A stretch of DNA of 64,000 bases, taken from positions 1 to 64,000 of the forward strand of contig NZ_JAMTDX010000057.1 in assembly GCF_023806625.1 (NCBI RefSeq), read 5' to 3'. The stretch is from Accumulibacter sp. (GTDB lineage Bacteria > Pseudomonadota > Gammaproteobacteria > Burkholderiales > Rhodocyclaceae). Positions within the stretch are counted from its first letter, which is position 1. Each line of letters starts with the position of its first letter. A program made the translations under genes and the position numbers. Shown one piece after another: positions 47,653-56,096 of the stretch. A model generated the notes under the pieces. The model saw only the letters and a program-made list of their open reading frames with translations, was not told where the DNA came from and did not search any database.

Positions 47653-48378
47653 ATGAAAGGGATCCTGAATCTGCTGGCCAGGGCCAGGCTGGTCGAGCTC
47701 TCCGACGACGAGCGCCCCGATCCGCGCGCAGAGTCGCAGGCCGGCGACGCGCCGGGGCCGTTTGCCGTGCCGCCGGTGCAACCAGAGCGGTTGCCAGCGC
47801 CGGCAGACCGCCAACTGGCTGCGGCAGCGACGCAGCAGGCGTCTCTGCCGGAGACCGGTGAGGATCTCGTCGGCCAGGCATTTACCGAGATCTACGCGGC
47901 GGCCGGTGTGCCGCCTTCACCCTACCCGGCCGAGAAGCTGTTGCGCCTGCTCGACGGCCTGCGCGCGATGGATGCCGCAACGCGCCGGACGGCGATCCTG
48001 GCGATGGACGAGGCCGACGATAACTGGCAGATTGGCGATTGCCTACGCGACGCCGATCTGAAGATCGCTGCACTCGCCGAGCACAAGCGGCTACTCGCCG
48101 GGCAGCTGGGGAACCGCGAGGCGCAGTCAGCCGAACTCGTCGAGCAGATCGGGCGTACGCTGGAGGCGGCGAGCGAGGCGATCCGCCAGCAGATCGCGGA
48201 GCTCCAGCAACTGCTCGAGCGTGAGGTGACCCGTGCCGCACAGGAGCGGAGCCGCGTCGAGGCTGGCCTGCGCGCAGCGCGTGAGGCAGCGGAGCGAGAG
48301 ACGCGCCGAGTCGACGCCGAGATCGAGCGCTTGCGCGAGATCCCGAATACCTTTTCGGCAGCCGGCGCCGCGAACTGA
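47653..48378 (+). CDS. coiled-coil protein of unknown function, first gene of the operon
   Basis: 241 residues, no signal peptide or membrane segment. Residues 1-75 are Pro/Ala/Glu-rich. Residues ~75-125 form a compact globular segment (VGQAFTEIYAAAGVPPSPYP, LLRLLDGLRAMDAATRRTAI, MDEADDNW). Residues ~130-230 form a long charged coiled coil (AELVEQIGRTLEAASEAIRQQ, then VEAGLRAAREAAERETRRVD). I do not recognise the family. It is 23 bases upstream of the SBP-OmpA gene and shares the operon promoter, so a cytosolic scaffold for the system is a reasonable guess. Confidence 0.7.
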   Translation: MKGILNLLARARLVELSDDERPDPRAESQAGDAPGPFAVPPVQPERLPAPADRQLAAAATQQASLPETGEDLVGQAFTEIYAAAGVPPSPYPAEKLLRLLDGLRAMDAATRRTAILAMDEADDNWQIGDCLRDADLKIAALAEHKRLLAGQLGNREAQSAELVEQIGRTLEAASEAIRQQIAELQQLLEREVTRAAQERSRVEAGLRAAREAAERETRRVDAEIERLREIPNTFSAAGAAN

Positions 48379-48401
48379 GTGTCCATTCCGAGGAGGCAAA
48401 C

Positions 48402-50096
48402 ATGGCTCAACTGACCCCGCTGGCCAAGGGGCTGATCACGGTGATCGTCATCGGTGTGGCCGGGTCGCTGGCCTGGAACTTCGGCCTCAAGGATCGTTTC
48501 GGGGTGGGCGGCGAAGCGGTGAAGGCTCCCGCGCAGTCGTCGTCAGGCGAAGCGGTCACGGCCGCGAGACAGGCGCCACCGGCAAGGCCGGCGACGGCCG
48601 ACGACCGGAACGCTCCGCTGGGCAGTGCGGCCAACCCGCTCAAGGTCAGTCTGGTCAGCTTCCACGGTTATGCGCCGGCGCTGGTCGCCAATGGCAACAA
48701 TCTCAACACACAGCCGGGTTCGATCTACGCGAAGCTCGGCGTCAATGTGCGCTTCGTGATTCAGGACGACATCCCGACGCTGGCGACGATCTTCGAGTCG
48801 GGCGCCGCGCAATGCGCCTGGCGGACGTCGGACTTCTGGGCGCAGGAGCAGCCCAATCTGCGCAACGCGGGTCTCGACGGTCGGGCAGTGATGATCGTGG
48901 ACAATACCCAGGGCGGTGACGCGGTGATTGCCCGTGACCCGTCGGTCAAGGCGATCGAAGACCTCGCCGGCCGTTCGGTGGCCCTGCTCCAGTTCACTCC
49001 CTCGCACGGCATGCTGATCGATGCGCTGGACAACTCGTCGTTGACCGCGCGCCGCAAGGACAGCGTGAAGATGGTCTTCATCAACGCCGAGGAGGGCGCC
49101 GCCGGTGTTCGGGCGGCCATCGAATCGGGGGCCGTGGACGCGGCCGTGCTCTGGGACCCCGACCTCTCGCTGGCCTTGCGCAACGTTCGCGGGGCGCACG
49201 TCGTTTACTCGACGAAGACGGCGACCAATCTGATCTTCGACGTGATGGTCTGCGACTCGCGCGTGCTCGGCAAGCCGGAAGGTCAGGCGGTCGTGCAGAA
49301 GTTCGTCGAGGGCTGGATGGATGGAGTTCTCGCTGCGCGTGCGAATCCCGACAGCGCCGTCGACGCGCTGGTCAGAACGCAGGAATTCTTCAGGCTGCTC
49401 GCCGACAAGGAAGGCAAGGCCTTCGTGCGGAGCCTGTTCGCCAACCTGGTGTGGACGGGGGTCGAGGACAACGCCCGAATCCTCGGTCTGGCTGGCGGCA
49501 CGAATCACTACGAACGTGTCTACAGGCGCTTCGACGAGATCTACCGCAAGGCCGGTGCGCTGGCCAATCCCAAGTCGCCGGTCATTCCGGCCCAGGACAG
49601 CTTCGACTACCGCTTCATCAAGGCGATGCTGGCCAGGAACAGCGCCGCGGTCGAGGCGGCAGCCCGGCCACAGGAGACTTTCAGCCAGTCGGCACTCAAG
49701 GAGGCGACACAGAAGGAAGCGATGGTCACCAAGCCGGTAATGGTCGGCTTCGCCTCGGGCAGCGCCGAACTGACCAAGCGCGCTCAGAAGACCGTCGACG
49801 GCGAGATCGTTCCGTTCATCGAAAACAACGGCAAGGCCTATTTCGAGGTCAGCGGCAATTCCGACTCGACGGGTTCGCGCGAGGTCAACCTCCGGCTCTC
49901 GGCAGTTCGCGCGCGCGCCGTCGTCGATTATCTGGTCACCCAGTGGGAGTTCCCACGAGAGCGTTTCAAGATCGTCGGTAATGGCCCTGACCGGCCGCTC
50001 TGCGTCGAGGCCAACGTCGTCGGCGAGGGCCTGTCGATCGAGGAATGCCGGGCGATGAACCGGACGACGAGGGTCGCCGTCTTCGGCGGTCGCTGA
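48402..50096 (+). CDS. membrane-anchored substrate-binding protein fused to an OmpA-like domain
   Basis: 564 residues. An uncleaved-looking N-terminal helix (LAKGLITVIVIGVAGSLAWNFG) and linker are followed by an NMT1/SsuA-type solute-binding domain (~80-370; IQDDIPTLATIFESGAAQCAW, AAIESGAVDAAVLWDPDLSLAL). An OmpA-like peptidoglycan-binding domain closes it (~450-564; VSGNSDSTGSREVNLRLSAV, IVGNGPDRPLC). ABC binding proteins are rarely tethered to peptidoglycan. The following two genes are its ABC permease and ATPase. The ligand is unknown; the SBP class includes nitrate, taurine and thiamine-precursor binders. GGAGG precedes ATG 48402. Confidence 0.85.
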   Translation: MAQLTPLAKGLITVIVIGVAGSLAWNFGLKDRFGVGGEAVKAPAQSSSGEAVTAARQAPPARPATADDRNAPLGSAANPLKVSLVSFHGYAPALVANGNNLNTQPGSIYAKLGVNVRFVIQDDIPTLATIFESGAAQCAWRTSDFWAQEQPNLRNAGLDGRAVMIVDNTQGGDAVIARDPSVKAIEDLAGRSVALLQFTPSHGMLIDALDNSSLTARRKDSVKMVFINAEEGAAGVRAAIESGAVDAAVLWDPDLSLALRNVRGAHVVYSTKTATNLIFDVMVCDSRVLGKPEGQAVVQKFVEGWMDGVLAARANPDSAVDALVRTQEFFRLLADKEGKAFVRSLFANLVWTGVEDNARILGLAGGTNHYERVYRRFDEIYRKAGALANPKSPVIPAQDSFDYRFIKAMLARNSAAVEAAARPQETFSQSALKEATQKEAMVTKPVMVGFASGSAELTKRAQKTVDGEIVPFIENNGKAYFEVSGNSDSTGSREVNLRLSAVRARAVVDYLVTQWEFPRERFKIVGNGPDRPLCVEANVVGEGLSIEECRAMNRTTRVAVFGGR

Positions 50097-50126
50097 GTCG
50101 TCGCACATGGAACCCGCACCGGGCCG

Positions 50127-50924
50127 ATGAGCGACTTCTGGAACCCCTACGCGGCGCTGACCAGTGGCCGGCGCCGCCTGCTCGGCGCTGGCTCGGTGCT
50201 CGCCGTGCTGCTGCTCTGGGGGCTGATTGCGGCGTCGGGGCTGGTCAGCGCGACGAAACTCCCGGGGCCGTGGGACGTTCTCGCCGCGCTCGCCTACCTC
50301 GGCTGGCACGAAGGCGAGAGCATGCTGCTCACCGCGACGCTCTGGTCGGTTGGCCGTCTGTTCGTCGCCGGCGCTCTGGTGGTCGCCGTCGGCATCCCGA
50401 TCGGCATCGTCATGGGTGCCGCACCGCGGGTCAACGCGGCCTTGTCGCCACTCGTCGATCCCTTCCGCTCGGCACCGGTCGTCGCCCTGCTGCCCATCCT
50501 GGTGATGTGGCTGGGGATCGGCGAGACGATGAAGATCGCCTTCCTCTTCGTCGGCGCGGTCGTCTATCTGATTCCGATGGTCCGCGACGCGATCCAGGCC
50601 GTGCCTCAGAGTTACTGGATCGGCGCACGCGACCTCGGCGCGACTCCCTGGGAGTGCATTCAGCGGTCGGTCGTTCCGATGGCCATGCCGCGGATTGCCG
50701 ATGCGGTGATCGTCGCGTTTTCGGTGATGTGGACGTACATCACCGTCGCCGAGTACGTCAACGCCCGCCAGGGGCTCGGCCAGCTGATCCAGAACGCACG
50801 GCGCTTCAGCGCCTGGGATCAGGTCTTCGCCGGAATCATCGTGATCATCGCGCTGGCCCTGGCGACCTATCAGTCGATGGTCTGGCTCAAGCGCCGGCTG
50901 TATCCGTGGGAGACGCAGCAGTGA
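50127..50924 (+). CDS. ABC transporter permease (SsuC/TauC type)
   Basis: 265 residues, about six membrane segments, BPD_transp_1 type. The cytosolic coupling (EAA) loop is GARDLGATPWECIQRSVVPMAMPRI. The gene is 30 bases after the SBP-OmpA gene and its stop overlaps the ATPase start (GTGA). The three make one importer, most like the nitrate/taurine/sulphonate family. Confidence 0.9.
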   Translation: MSDFWNPYAALTSGRRRLLGAGSVLAVLLLWGLIAASGLVSATKLPGPWDVLAALAYLGWHEGESMLLTATLWSVGRLFVAGALVVAVGIPIGIVMGAAPRVNAALSPLVDPFRSAPVVALLPILVMWLGIGETMKIAFLFVGAVVYLIPMVRDAIQAVPQSYWIGARDLGATPWECIQRSVVPMAMPRIADAVIVAFSVMWTYITVAEYVNARQGLGQLIQNARRFSAWDQVFAGIIVIIALALATYQSMVWLKRRLYPWETQQ

Positions 50925-51796
50925 GCACGGCGGATCAGCGTCCCGAGTCCGCGGGTTCCGCGCAGGAAGCGGCCAAGCCGATCTCCGTCGTCCTGCGCGA
51001 CATCGTCCAGGAATACCCGGTCGTCGACGGTGGAGTCACCCGGGTCATCGACCGCGTATCGCTGACTTTCGACCGGCCGGGGATCGCCATGCTTCTCGGT
51101 CCTTCGGGCTGCGGCAAGAGCACCCTGCTGCAGATGCTCGGCGGCGTTCGGCCGATGGGGGTGGTCACGCCGAGTTCGGGCAGCGTGCTGATCGACGGGG
51201 TCGAGTGCACCGGTCCGCACGACGACGCGGTGATGGTTTTCCAGCGCTACGCCAACCGGCCGGACCTGACGGTGTTCGACAACGTCGCCTTTCCGTTTCG
51301 GCTGAAGCTCTGGCGTTCGCGGGTGCCCGAGAGCGAATGGCGCCAGCGCGTCGCCGACATGCTCGCCGCGGTCGGTCTGTCGGACAAGCTCGGTCTGCTC
51401 CCGGCGCAGCTTTCGGGCGGCCAGAACCAGCGCGTCGCCCTGGCGCGCGCGCTGGTCCTTCGCCCGCGAATCCTGCTGATGGACGAGCCTTTCGGGGCGC
51501 TCGACGCGCAGACGCGCGACGAGATGCAGCGCCTGCTGATCGACCTCTACCGGAGCTGGCCGTGCCTGGTCGTCTTCGTCACCCACGATGTGACCGAGGC
51601 GCTGGTTCTCGGTGACCGGGTGATCGTCCTGTCGACGCAGCCGGCACGCGTCGCCGACGACTTCGTGATCGACGAACCCAGGCCGCGCCCGGCCGTCTGG
51701 CAGCGGTCTCGCGAAGCGCAGGCCCTCGAGGAGCGGATCCTGCGTCAACTGCACCAGGCCAGTCCGGGCCGCGGGCAGGTCAGGGTCACCGTCTAG
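50921..51796 (+). CDS. ABC transporter ATP-binding protein (SsuB/TauB type)
   Basis: 291 residues. Walker A GPSGCGKST, Q-loop in MVFQRYANRPDLTVFDNV, signature LSGGQNQRVALARAL, Walker B ILLMDEPFGALD and the switch His in VTHDVTEAL. It has a ~20-residue N-terminal extension before the core. The start is GTG 50921, overlapping the permease stop. It energises the importer of this operon. Confidence 0.92.
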   Translation: MSTADQRPESAGSAQEAAKPISVVLRDIVQEYPVVDGGVTRVIDRVSLTFDRPGIAMLLGPSGCGKSTLLQMLGGVRPMGVVTPSSGSVLIDGVECTGPHDDAVMVFQRYANRPDLTVFDNVAFPFRLKLWRSRVPESEWRQRVADMLAAVGLSDKLGLLPAQLSGGQNQRVALARALVLRPRILLMDEPFGALDAQTRDEMQRLLIDLYRSWPCLVVFVTHDVTEALVLGDRVIVLSTQPARVADDFVIDEPRPRPAVWQRSREAQALEERILRQLHQASPGRGQVRVTV

Positions 51797-51798
51797 GC

Positions 51799-52686
51799 AT
51801 GGCCGGCGAGAGACCATCGTACGTCAGGGAGGCGCTGACCAGTCAGACCAACCTGTACGCTTTCCTCGGCTCGCTCGCCGCCGGCGCGCTGCTGTCGATC
51901 CCCTTCGGCTTCGGTGTCGGAGCGATCCCGCTGATCGCCTTCGTTGCCGGTGACCTCCTCGCAGCGCTTCACGTGCCCTCGCTGCCCGGGTTTCGCGAGC
52001 GCGTCGACCGGCGCTGGCGCGAGCGGACACGTCAGGCCTCGCGTGAGCAACTGATCGCCGAGATCCAGAAGCGCGTCGGCAAGCGGGCAACGCCTTCGAC
52101 GACGCTGCGCACCTATCAGCGGATGGTCGAGCGCGTGCAGTCGCTCTACGCACGCGTCGGCAGCGGAGTGGGGCGCCTGGCCTGGCGTGATGTCGAGCAA
52201 CTCGACGACGTGACGCTCGAATACCTCGCTCTGTGGCTTGCTCTGCTGGTCATGGACGACCGCGCCGAGTCGGTCGACCTGAGCGCGGTCCAGGCCAGCA
52301 TCGCGGCGATCGACCGCGAACTGGCTTCGCCGCCTCAGGGCACCGACCTGCGGCAGCTGCAGAGGGCGCGTGCCGATTACCTGGCGATCGTCGAGCGGCA
52401 CAATCGGATGTTGAGCCGGCGCCGGGCACTCGAGGCGGCGATGCTCTCGATGCCCGACCAGGTCGATGAGATCTACCAGATGATCATGACCCTGCCGGCG
52501 GGCGAAGAGCTCGGCAGCCGGCTCGACGAGGCGATCGGCAAGCTGCGGTTGCAGGAGGACCTCGAAGCGGACCTGGCGAGCGATCTCGCCGAGGCGCTGC
52601 CCGGCGTGCCGGTACCGAGGCCGGCGACCGACGCCGTGCGGCAGGCGCGGCTGGTCGCCGTCGGTGGCGCCCGGCGGGCGATTTGA
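51799..52686 (+). CDS. membrane protein with long helical cytosolic domain, unknown function
   Basis: 295 residues. Two closely spaced N-terminal membrane segments (about 20-38 and 42-56; AFLGSLAAGALLSIPFGFGVG, then GAIPLIAFVAGDLLAAL) are followed by ~230 charged helical residues with coiled-coil character (VDRRWRERTRQASREQLIAE, VQASIAAIDRELAS, RLDEAIGKLRLQEDLEADL). I do not recognise the family. It sits 2 bases after the ATPase gene and before the PspA-like gene, so it may be the membrane partner of PspA. Confidence 0.75.
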   Translation: MAGERPSYVREALTSQTNLYAFLGSLAAGALLSIPFGFGVGAIPLIAFVAGDLLAALHVPSLPGFRERVDRRWRERTRQASREQLIAEIQKRVGKRATPSTTLRTYQRMVERVQSLYARVGSGVGRLAWRDVEQLDDVTLEYLALWLALLVMDDRAESVDLSAVQASIAAIDRELASPPQGTDLRQLQRARADYLAIVERHNRMLSRRRALEAAMLSMPDQVDEIYQMIMTLPAGEELGSRLDEAIGKLRLQEDLEADLASDLAEALPGVPVPRPATDAVRQARLVAVGGARRAI

Positions 52687-52709
52687 TTGCGAACGAAAGG
52701 AAGAAGGCG

Positions 52710-53420
52710 ATGGCCGACATCAATTTTCTTGGGCGTCTGTCGAACCTCTGGTCGGGGTTCGTTTCACTGTGGATCACCGACGTCGAGAAGCGGCATCCGG
52801 AAATCGCTTACCAGAACGCGATCGATTCGATGATCGACAAGTACGGCAGGCTGAAGAGCGCCACCGCGGCGATCATGCGCCGCCGGGAGGACATCTCGGC
52901 GCGCCTGGCCAATGAACGCAGCGAGCTGGCGGCGATCTCGGCCGACCTCAACGCGGCGCTGGCGACCAGCCAGGACGAACTGGGCATCGTGCTGATCCAG
53001 AAGAAGAACGCGCTCGAGGCGAGCATCCGGACGCTCGAGCAGGAACTCGACCAGGCGAGCAACGACGCTCAGGAAGCGAAGGATTCACTGATTCAGGTCA
53101 AGGCCGAGATCCAGAAGCTCAGGGACGAGAAGGACCGGATGCTCGCGCAGATGCACAGCGCGCAGGCCAGGCTGAAGATTCAGAATCAGCTGGAGGGCCT
53201 TTCGGTCGATGCCGAAGTCCGGGCGCTCGACAACGTCCGCGAGCACATCCGGAATACCGTCGCCGAGGCGAAGATGGGCAGCGAACTGCGTGACTCCGAC
53301 CTCGACGTCAAGCTTGCCCGCCTGCGCCAGAGCAGCGGCGCGATCACCGCTCGCCAGCAGCTCGAGGAAATGAAGAGGGTCCGCGGCACGCAGGCGGAAT
53401 CGACGGGCAAGTCGATGTAG
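52710..53420 (+). CDS. PspA/IM30-family protein
   Basis: 236 residues, almost entirely helical. An amphipathic N-terminal helix (LGRLSNLWSGFVSLWITDVE) is followed by the long hairpin of coiled coils (ELGIVLIQKKNALEASIRTLEQEL, VKAEIQKLRDEKDRMLAQMHSAQAR) and a conserved GLSVDAEVRALDNVREHI segment. This is the PspA/IM30 layout, related to ESCRT-III, which coats and repairs membranes. ATG 52710 follows GAAGGAAG. The next gene is an AAA+ ATPase, a pairing reminiscent of ESCRT-III/Vps4. Confidence 0.82.
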   Translation: MADINFLGRLSNLWSGFVSLWITDVEKRHPEIAYQNAIDSMIDKYGRLKSATAAIMRRREDISARLANERSELAAISADLNAALATSQDELGIVLIQKKNALEASIRTLEQELDQASNDAQEAKDSLIQVKAEIQKLRDEKDRMLAQMHSAQARLKIQNQLEGLSVDAEVRALDNVREHIRNTVAEAKMGSELRDSDLDVKLARLRQSSGAITARQQLEEMKRVRGTQAESTGKSM

Positions 53421-53440
53421 CCTGGCCGGCCAATCGGGCG

Positions 53441-55318
53441 ATGCTCATCTCCGAGAGCGGCATTCGGACGCCGCTGCCGTTCTGGGCCGAAACCCTGCGC
53501 CAGAAGTATCTCGCGGGCGAGGCGTCGATCTTCGTGCTCTACCGCAACGTCTTCGACCGCTATCCGGCCGCAGGCCGCTACTGGACGATGCAGCCCTTGC
53601 TCGGCGAGGTGCTGCTCAAGGACAACAAACGGCAGATCTACGAGCTGAGCATCGACCGCGGCGTGCGCGTCGTCCAGGGCGGGGGAGTCGAGGAACGGGC
53701 CGAGCTCTATCGCCATCTCGAGGGGAAAGGGCTGGCCGGGATCTTCGAGTCGCTCGAAAGGCAGATGCGCGAGCAGCGGTCGAGCGCGCTGTTGATCCCC
53801 TATGCGGGAACGATCTTTCCGGCCGGCGAACTCCATCTGCTCTCGCTCGACGAACGCGGCGCCTTTGCGGCGCTGCACCGCTGGTCGCTCGATGAACAGT
53901 TCGCCGATCGTGACAACGTGGTGATCCTGGTCAGCGAATCGCTGTCCGAGGTCAGCTCGGCTCTGCTGACCAGTCCGCGGGTGGTGGCCATCGAGGTGCC
54001 GGTTCCCGACCACGCCGCCCGGCTGGCAGCGATTCGCCATTACGCGTCGCAAATGCCGGCCGACCAGGCCGACCAGCTGGCCAGCCAGACGGCGGGCCTG
54101 CGTGTCATCCAGCTGGCGAGTATCGTGGCCAGCGAGGCACCGCAGGCGCTGAACGAGGCGCAGCGCCGGACACTGATCGCCGGTCTCCTCGAGGGCAGCC
54201 CGCTGGCCGTCGAGAGGGCCGAGAAGCTGGCGGCGATCACCGCTGGAATGACGCCGGCCGAGATTCGCCAGCTCGTCGATCCGACACGCCAGCTTCCGCA
54301 GAGCCTCGACCCGGCGAGCGAGATGATCGCCGTCGTCCGGCAGCGCAAGCGCGAACTGATCGAGAAGGAATGCGCCGGACTGATCGAGTTCATCGAGCCG
54401 CGGCACGGTCTCGACTCGGTCGGTGGCAACGCGCAGATCAAGGGCGAACTGCTCGAACTCGCCCGAATGATCCGCGACGGTGACCGGACGCGTGCGCCGA
54501 TGGGGCTGCTCGCGGTTGGTCCGATGGGTTCAGGAAAGACCTTCGTGATTCGCGCGTTTCTTGCCGAGGCCGGGCTTTCCGGGATCGCCCTGAAGAACTT
54601 CCGCTCGAAGTGGGTTGGCTCGACCGAAGCGAATCTCGAGCGCGTTCTCGCGACGGTCAAGGCGATGGGGCCGATCGCGCTGGTCATCGACGAAGGCGAC
54701 CGCAGCTTCGGCAGGCAGAGCGAGGATTCGGACAGCGGCACGAGCTCGCGGGTCATCGCCCGCCTCAAGGAATTCATGTCCGACCCCGAGAACCGCGGCC
54801 AGGTTCTGTTCATCCTGATGACCAACCGCCCCGACAAGCTGGACACCGACATCAAGCGGCCAGGCCGGCTCGACCGCAAGATACCGTTCTTCTACGCCGA
54901 GACCGCAGACGAACGGGCGGCGATCGTCGACGCCGTATTTCGGCGCTACCGCGTGCTCAGCACGATCCCGGACGAGGCGCTCGTCGCTGCCTGCACGGCG
55001 CTCGACGGCTACTCGAATGCCGACCTCGAAGCCGTCGTCCTGCTCGCCGCCGAACTGGCCCAGCGCCAGCAGGCCACGGAACCGTCCAGCGGGCGCGCGG
55101 AGGTCCGTGCACCGCAGGTGACGGTCAGCGAGGAGCTCTTCGCCGAGGCTTGCGCGGATTTCATGCCGCCGCAGGAAACCGCCATGGTGCGCTACATGGA
55201 GATGCTCGCCGTCGCCGAGACCTCGCGGCGGTCGCTGCTGCCGCCACGCTTCAGCTCACTTTCGGCGGGCGAGATCCAGCGGCAGCTCGCCGAATTGCGC
55301 TCCCGGATACAACCCTGA
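53441..55318 (+). CDS. AAA+ ATPase
   Basis: 625 residues. The C-terminal half is a full AAA domain: Walker A GPMGSGKT (~residue 360), Walker B ALVIDEGD (~415), sensor-1 FILMTNRPDKLD and arginine-finger region KRPGRLDRKI, as in classical AAA proteins. The N-terminal ~330 residues look like a diverged AAA-like fold without a Walker A (LLIPYAGTIFPAGEL, VVILVSESLSEVSS). The DEGD in place of the usual DE-A/I-D/E is slightly unusual. It is predicted to remodel the PspA-like protein encoded 20 bases upstream (inference). Confidence 0.87.
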   Translation: MLISESGIRTPLPFWAETLRQKYLAGEASIFVLYRNVFDRYPAAGRYWTMQPLLGEVLLKDNKRQIYELSIDRGVRVVQGGGVEERAELYRHLEGKGLAGIFESLERQMREQRSSALLIPYAGTIFPAGELHLLSLDERGAFAALHRWSLDEQFADRDNVVILVSESLSEVSSALLTSPRVVAIEVPVPDHAARLAAIRHYASQMPADQADQLASQTAGLRVIQLASIVASEAPQALNEAQRRTLIAGLLEGSPLAVERAEKLAAITAGMTPAEIRQLVDPTRQLPQSLDPASEMIAVVRQRKRELIEKECAGLIEFIEPRHGLDSVGGNAQIKGELLELARMIRDGDRTRAPMGLLAVGPMGSGKTFVIRAFLAEAGLSGIALKNFRSKWVGSTEANLERVLATVKAMGPIALVIDEGDRSFGRQSEDSDSGTSSRVIARLKEFMSDPENRGQVLFILMTNRPDKLDTDIKRPGRLDRKIPFFYAETADERAAIVDAVFRRYRVLSTIPDEALVAACTALDGYSNADLEAVVLLAAELAQRQQATEPSSGRAEVRAPQVTVSEELFAEACADFMPPQETAMVRYMEMLAVAETSRRSLLPPRFSSLSAGEIQRQLAELRSRIQP

Positions 55319-55332
55319 AGGAGGAGTCCCTG

Positions 55333-55785
55333 ATGCTCTCGATCTTCGCAGACCCCAGCCTCGACGCTGACCAGACCATCGCCGCCACGCGGCTGCTCCT
55401 GCGCATCGCGCACGTGGACGGCGCCAGGACCGACGAGGAAGTCACGTTGATCCGGCAGTTCTACGAGAGCGGTCGCACGTCGGCCGCTGGCTGGCCGGAC
55501 TTCGCCAGTCTCGGGGAGGGTGCTGGCGATGGCGAAGCAGGCGCGACGTTCGCCGAGCCCGAACAGCGTGATCTGGTCCTGGCGACCTGCCTGCTGGTCG
55601 GCTACGCCGACGGGACGCTGAGCGATGACGAACTCGCCGCCGTGCGGGCGGTTGCGCAAGAGATCGGCGCCGAGGCGACTCGGGTCGACGAGTTGCTCGC
55701 CCTGGTCAAGGACTACATGCTCGCGCAACTCGCGCGTCTGCCCGACGCCGCGTCGGTCGCCGTGGTGGCCAGCGAACTCGGCTGA
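55333..55785 (+). CDS. TerB-like protein
   Basis: 150 residues. Two TerB-type helical repeats: TRLLLRIAHVDGARTDEEVTLIRQFY and ATCLLVGYADGTLSDDELAAVRAVA, each with the acidic D-G-x-x-x-x-x-E signature that may bind metal. TerB proteins occur in tellurite-resistance and envelope-stress systems as soluble membrane-associated adaptors. AAGGAGGAG precedes ATG 55333, 14 bases after the AAA+ gene. It is the last gene of the operon. Confidence 0.85.
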   Translation: MLSIFADPSLDADQTIAATRLLLRIAHVDGARTDEEVTLIRQFYESGRTSAAGWPDFASLGEGAGDGEAGATFAEPEQRDLVLATCLLVGYADGTLSDDELAAVRAVAQEIGAEATRVDELLALVKDYMLAQLARLPDAASVAVVASELG

Positions 55786-55929
55786 GAGGTTGTTCAGTAA
55801 TCGTCGCGAGCAGGCGCAAATGCCCGGCGCGAGCGAGCAAACGACGAGAGATATCAGATAGATAGGCGGGAAGCAAGCGAGCGGGCAACAGCGCAGATTG
55901 GCCGCGCCGCAGATTCATCCACAACCTCT
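55785..55929. repeat. 145-bp segment bounded by inverted 9-bp repeats
   Basis: AGAGGTTGT (55785-55793) and ACAACCTCT (55921-55929) are perfect inverted ends around a 127-base core, and the next bases inward remain partly alike (both continue to ...ATC). There is no coding content. This could be a miniature transposable element just after the TerB stop. The rest, up to 56096, holds nothing recognisable. Target duplications were not found. Confidence 0.4.
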
Positions 55930-56096
55930 GATTGGCGCGCACCGGCGGGCCCCGCCACCGGTCGGTTGCCGTCTGCCCTTGTTGGTGCCACTGTCCGATG
56001 CAGGCAATCCGGCTGGCCTGGCGAGCGTCGACGATCAGCTGCTCGTCGGACGCCTCTCGGCTTGTCTGCCCTCGGCGATCGACGCCGCCGGTGAGT

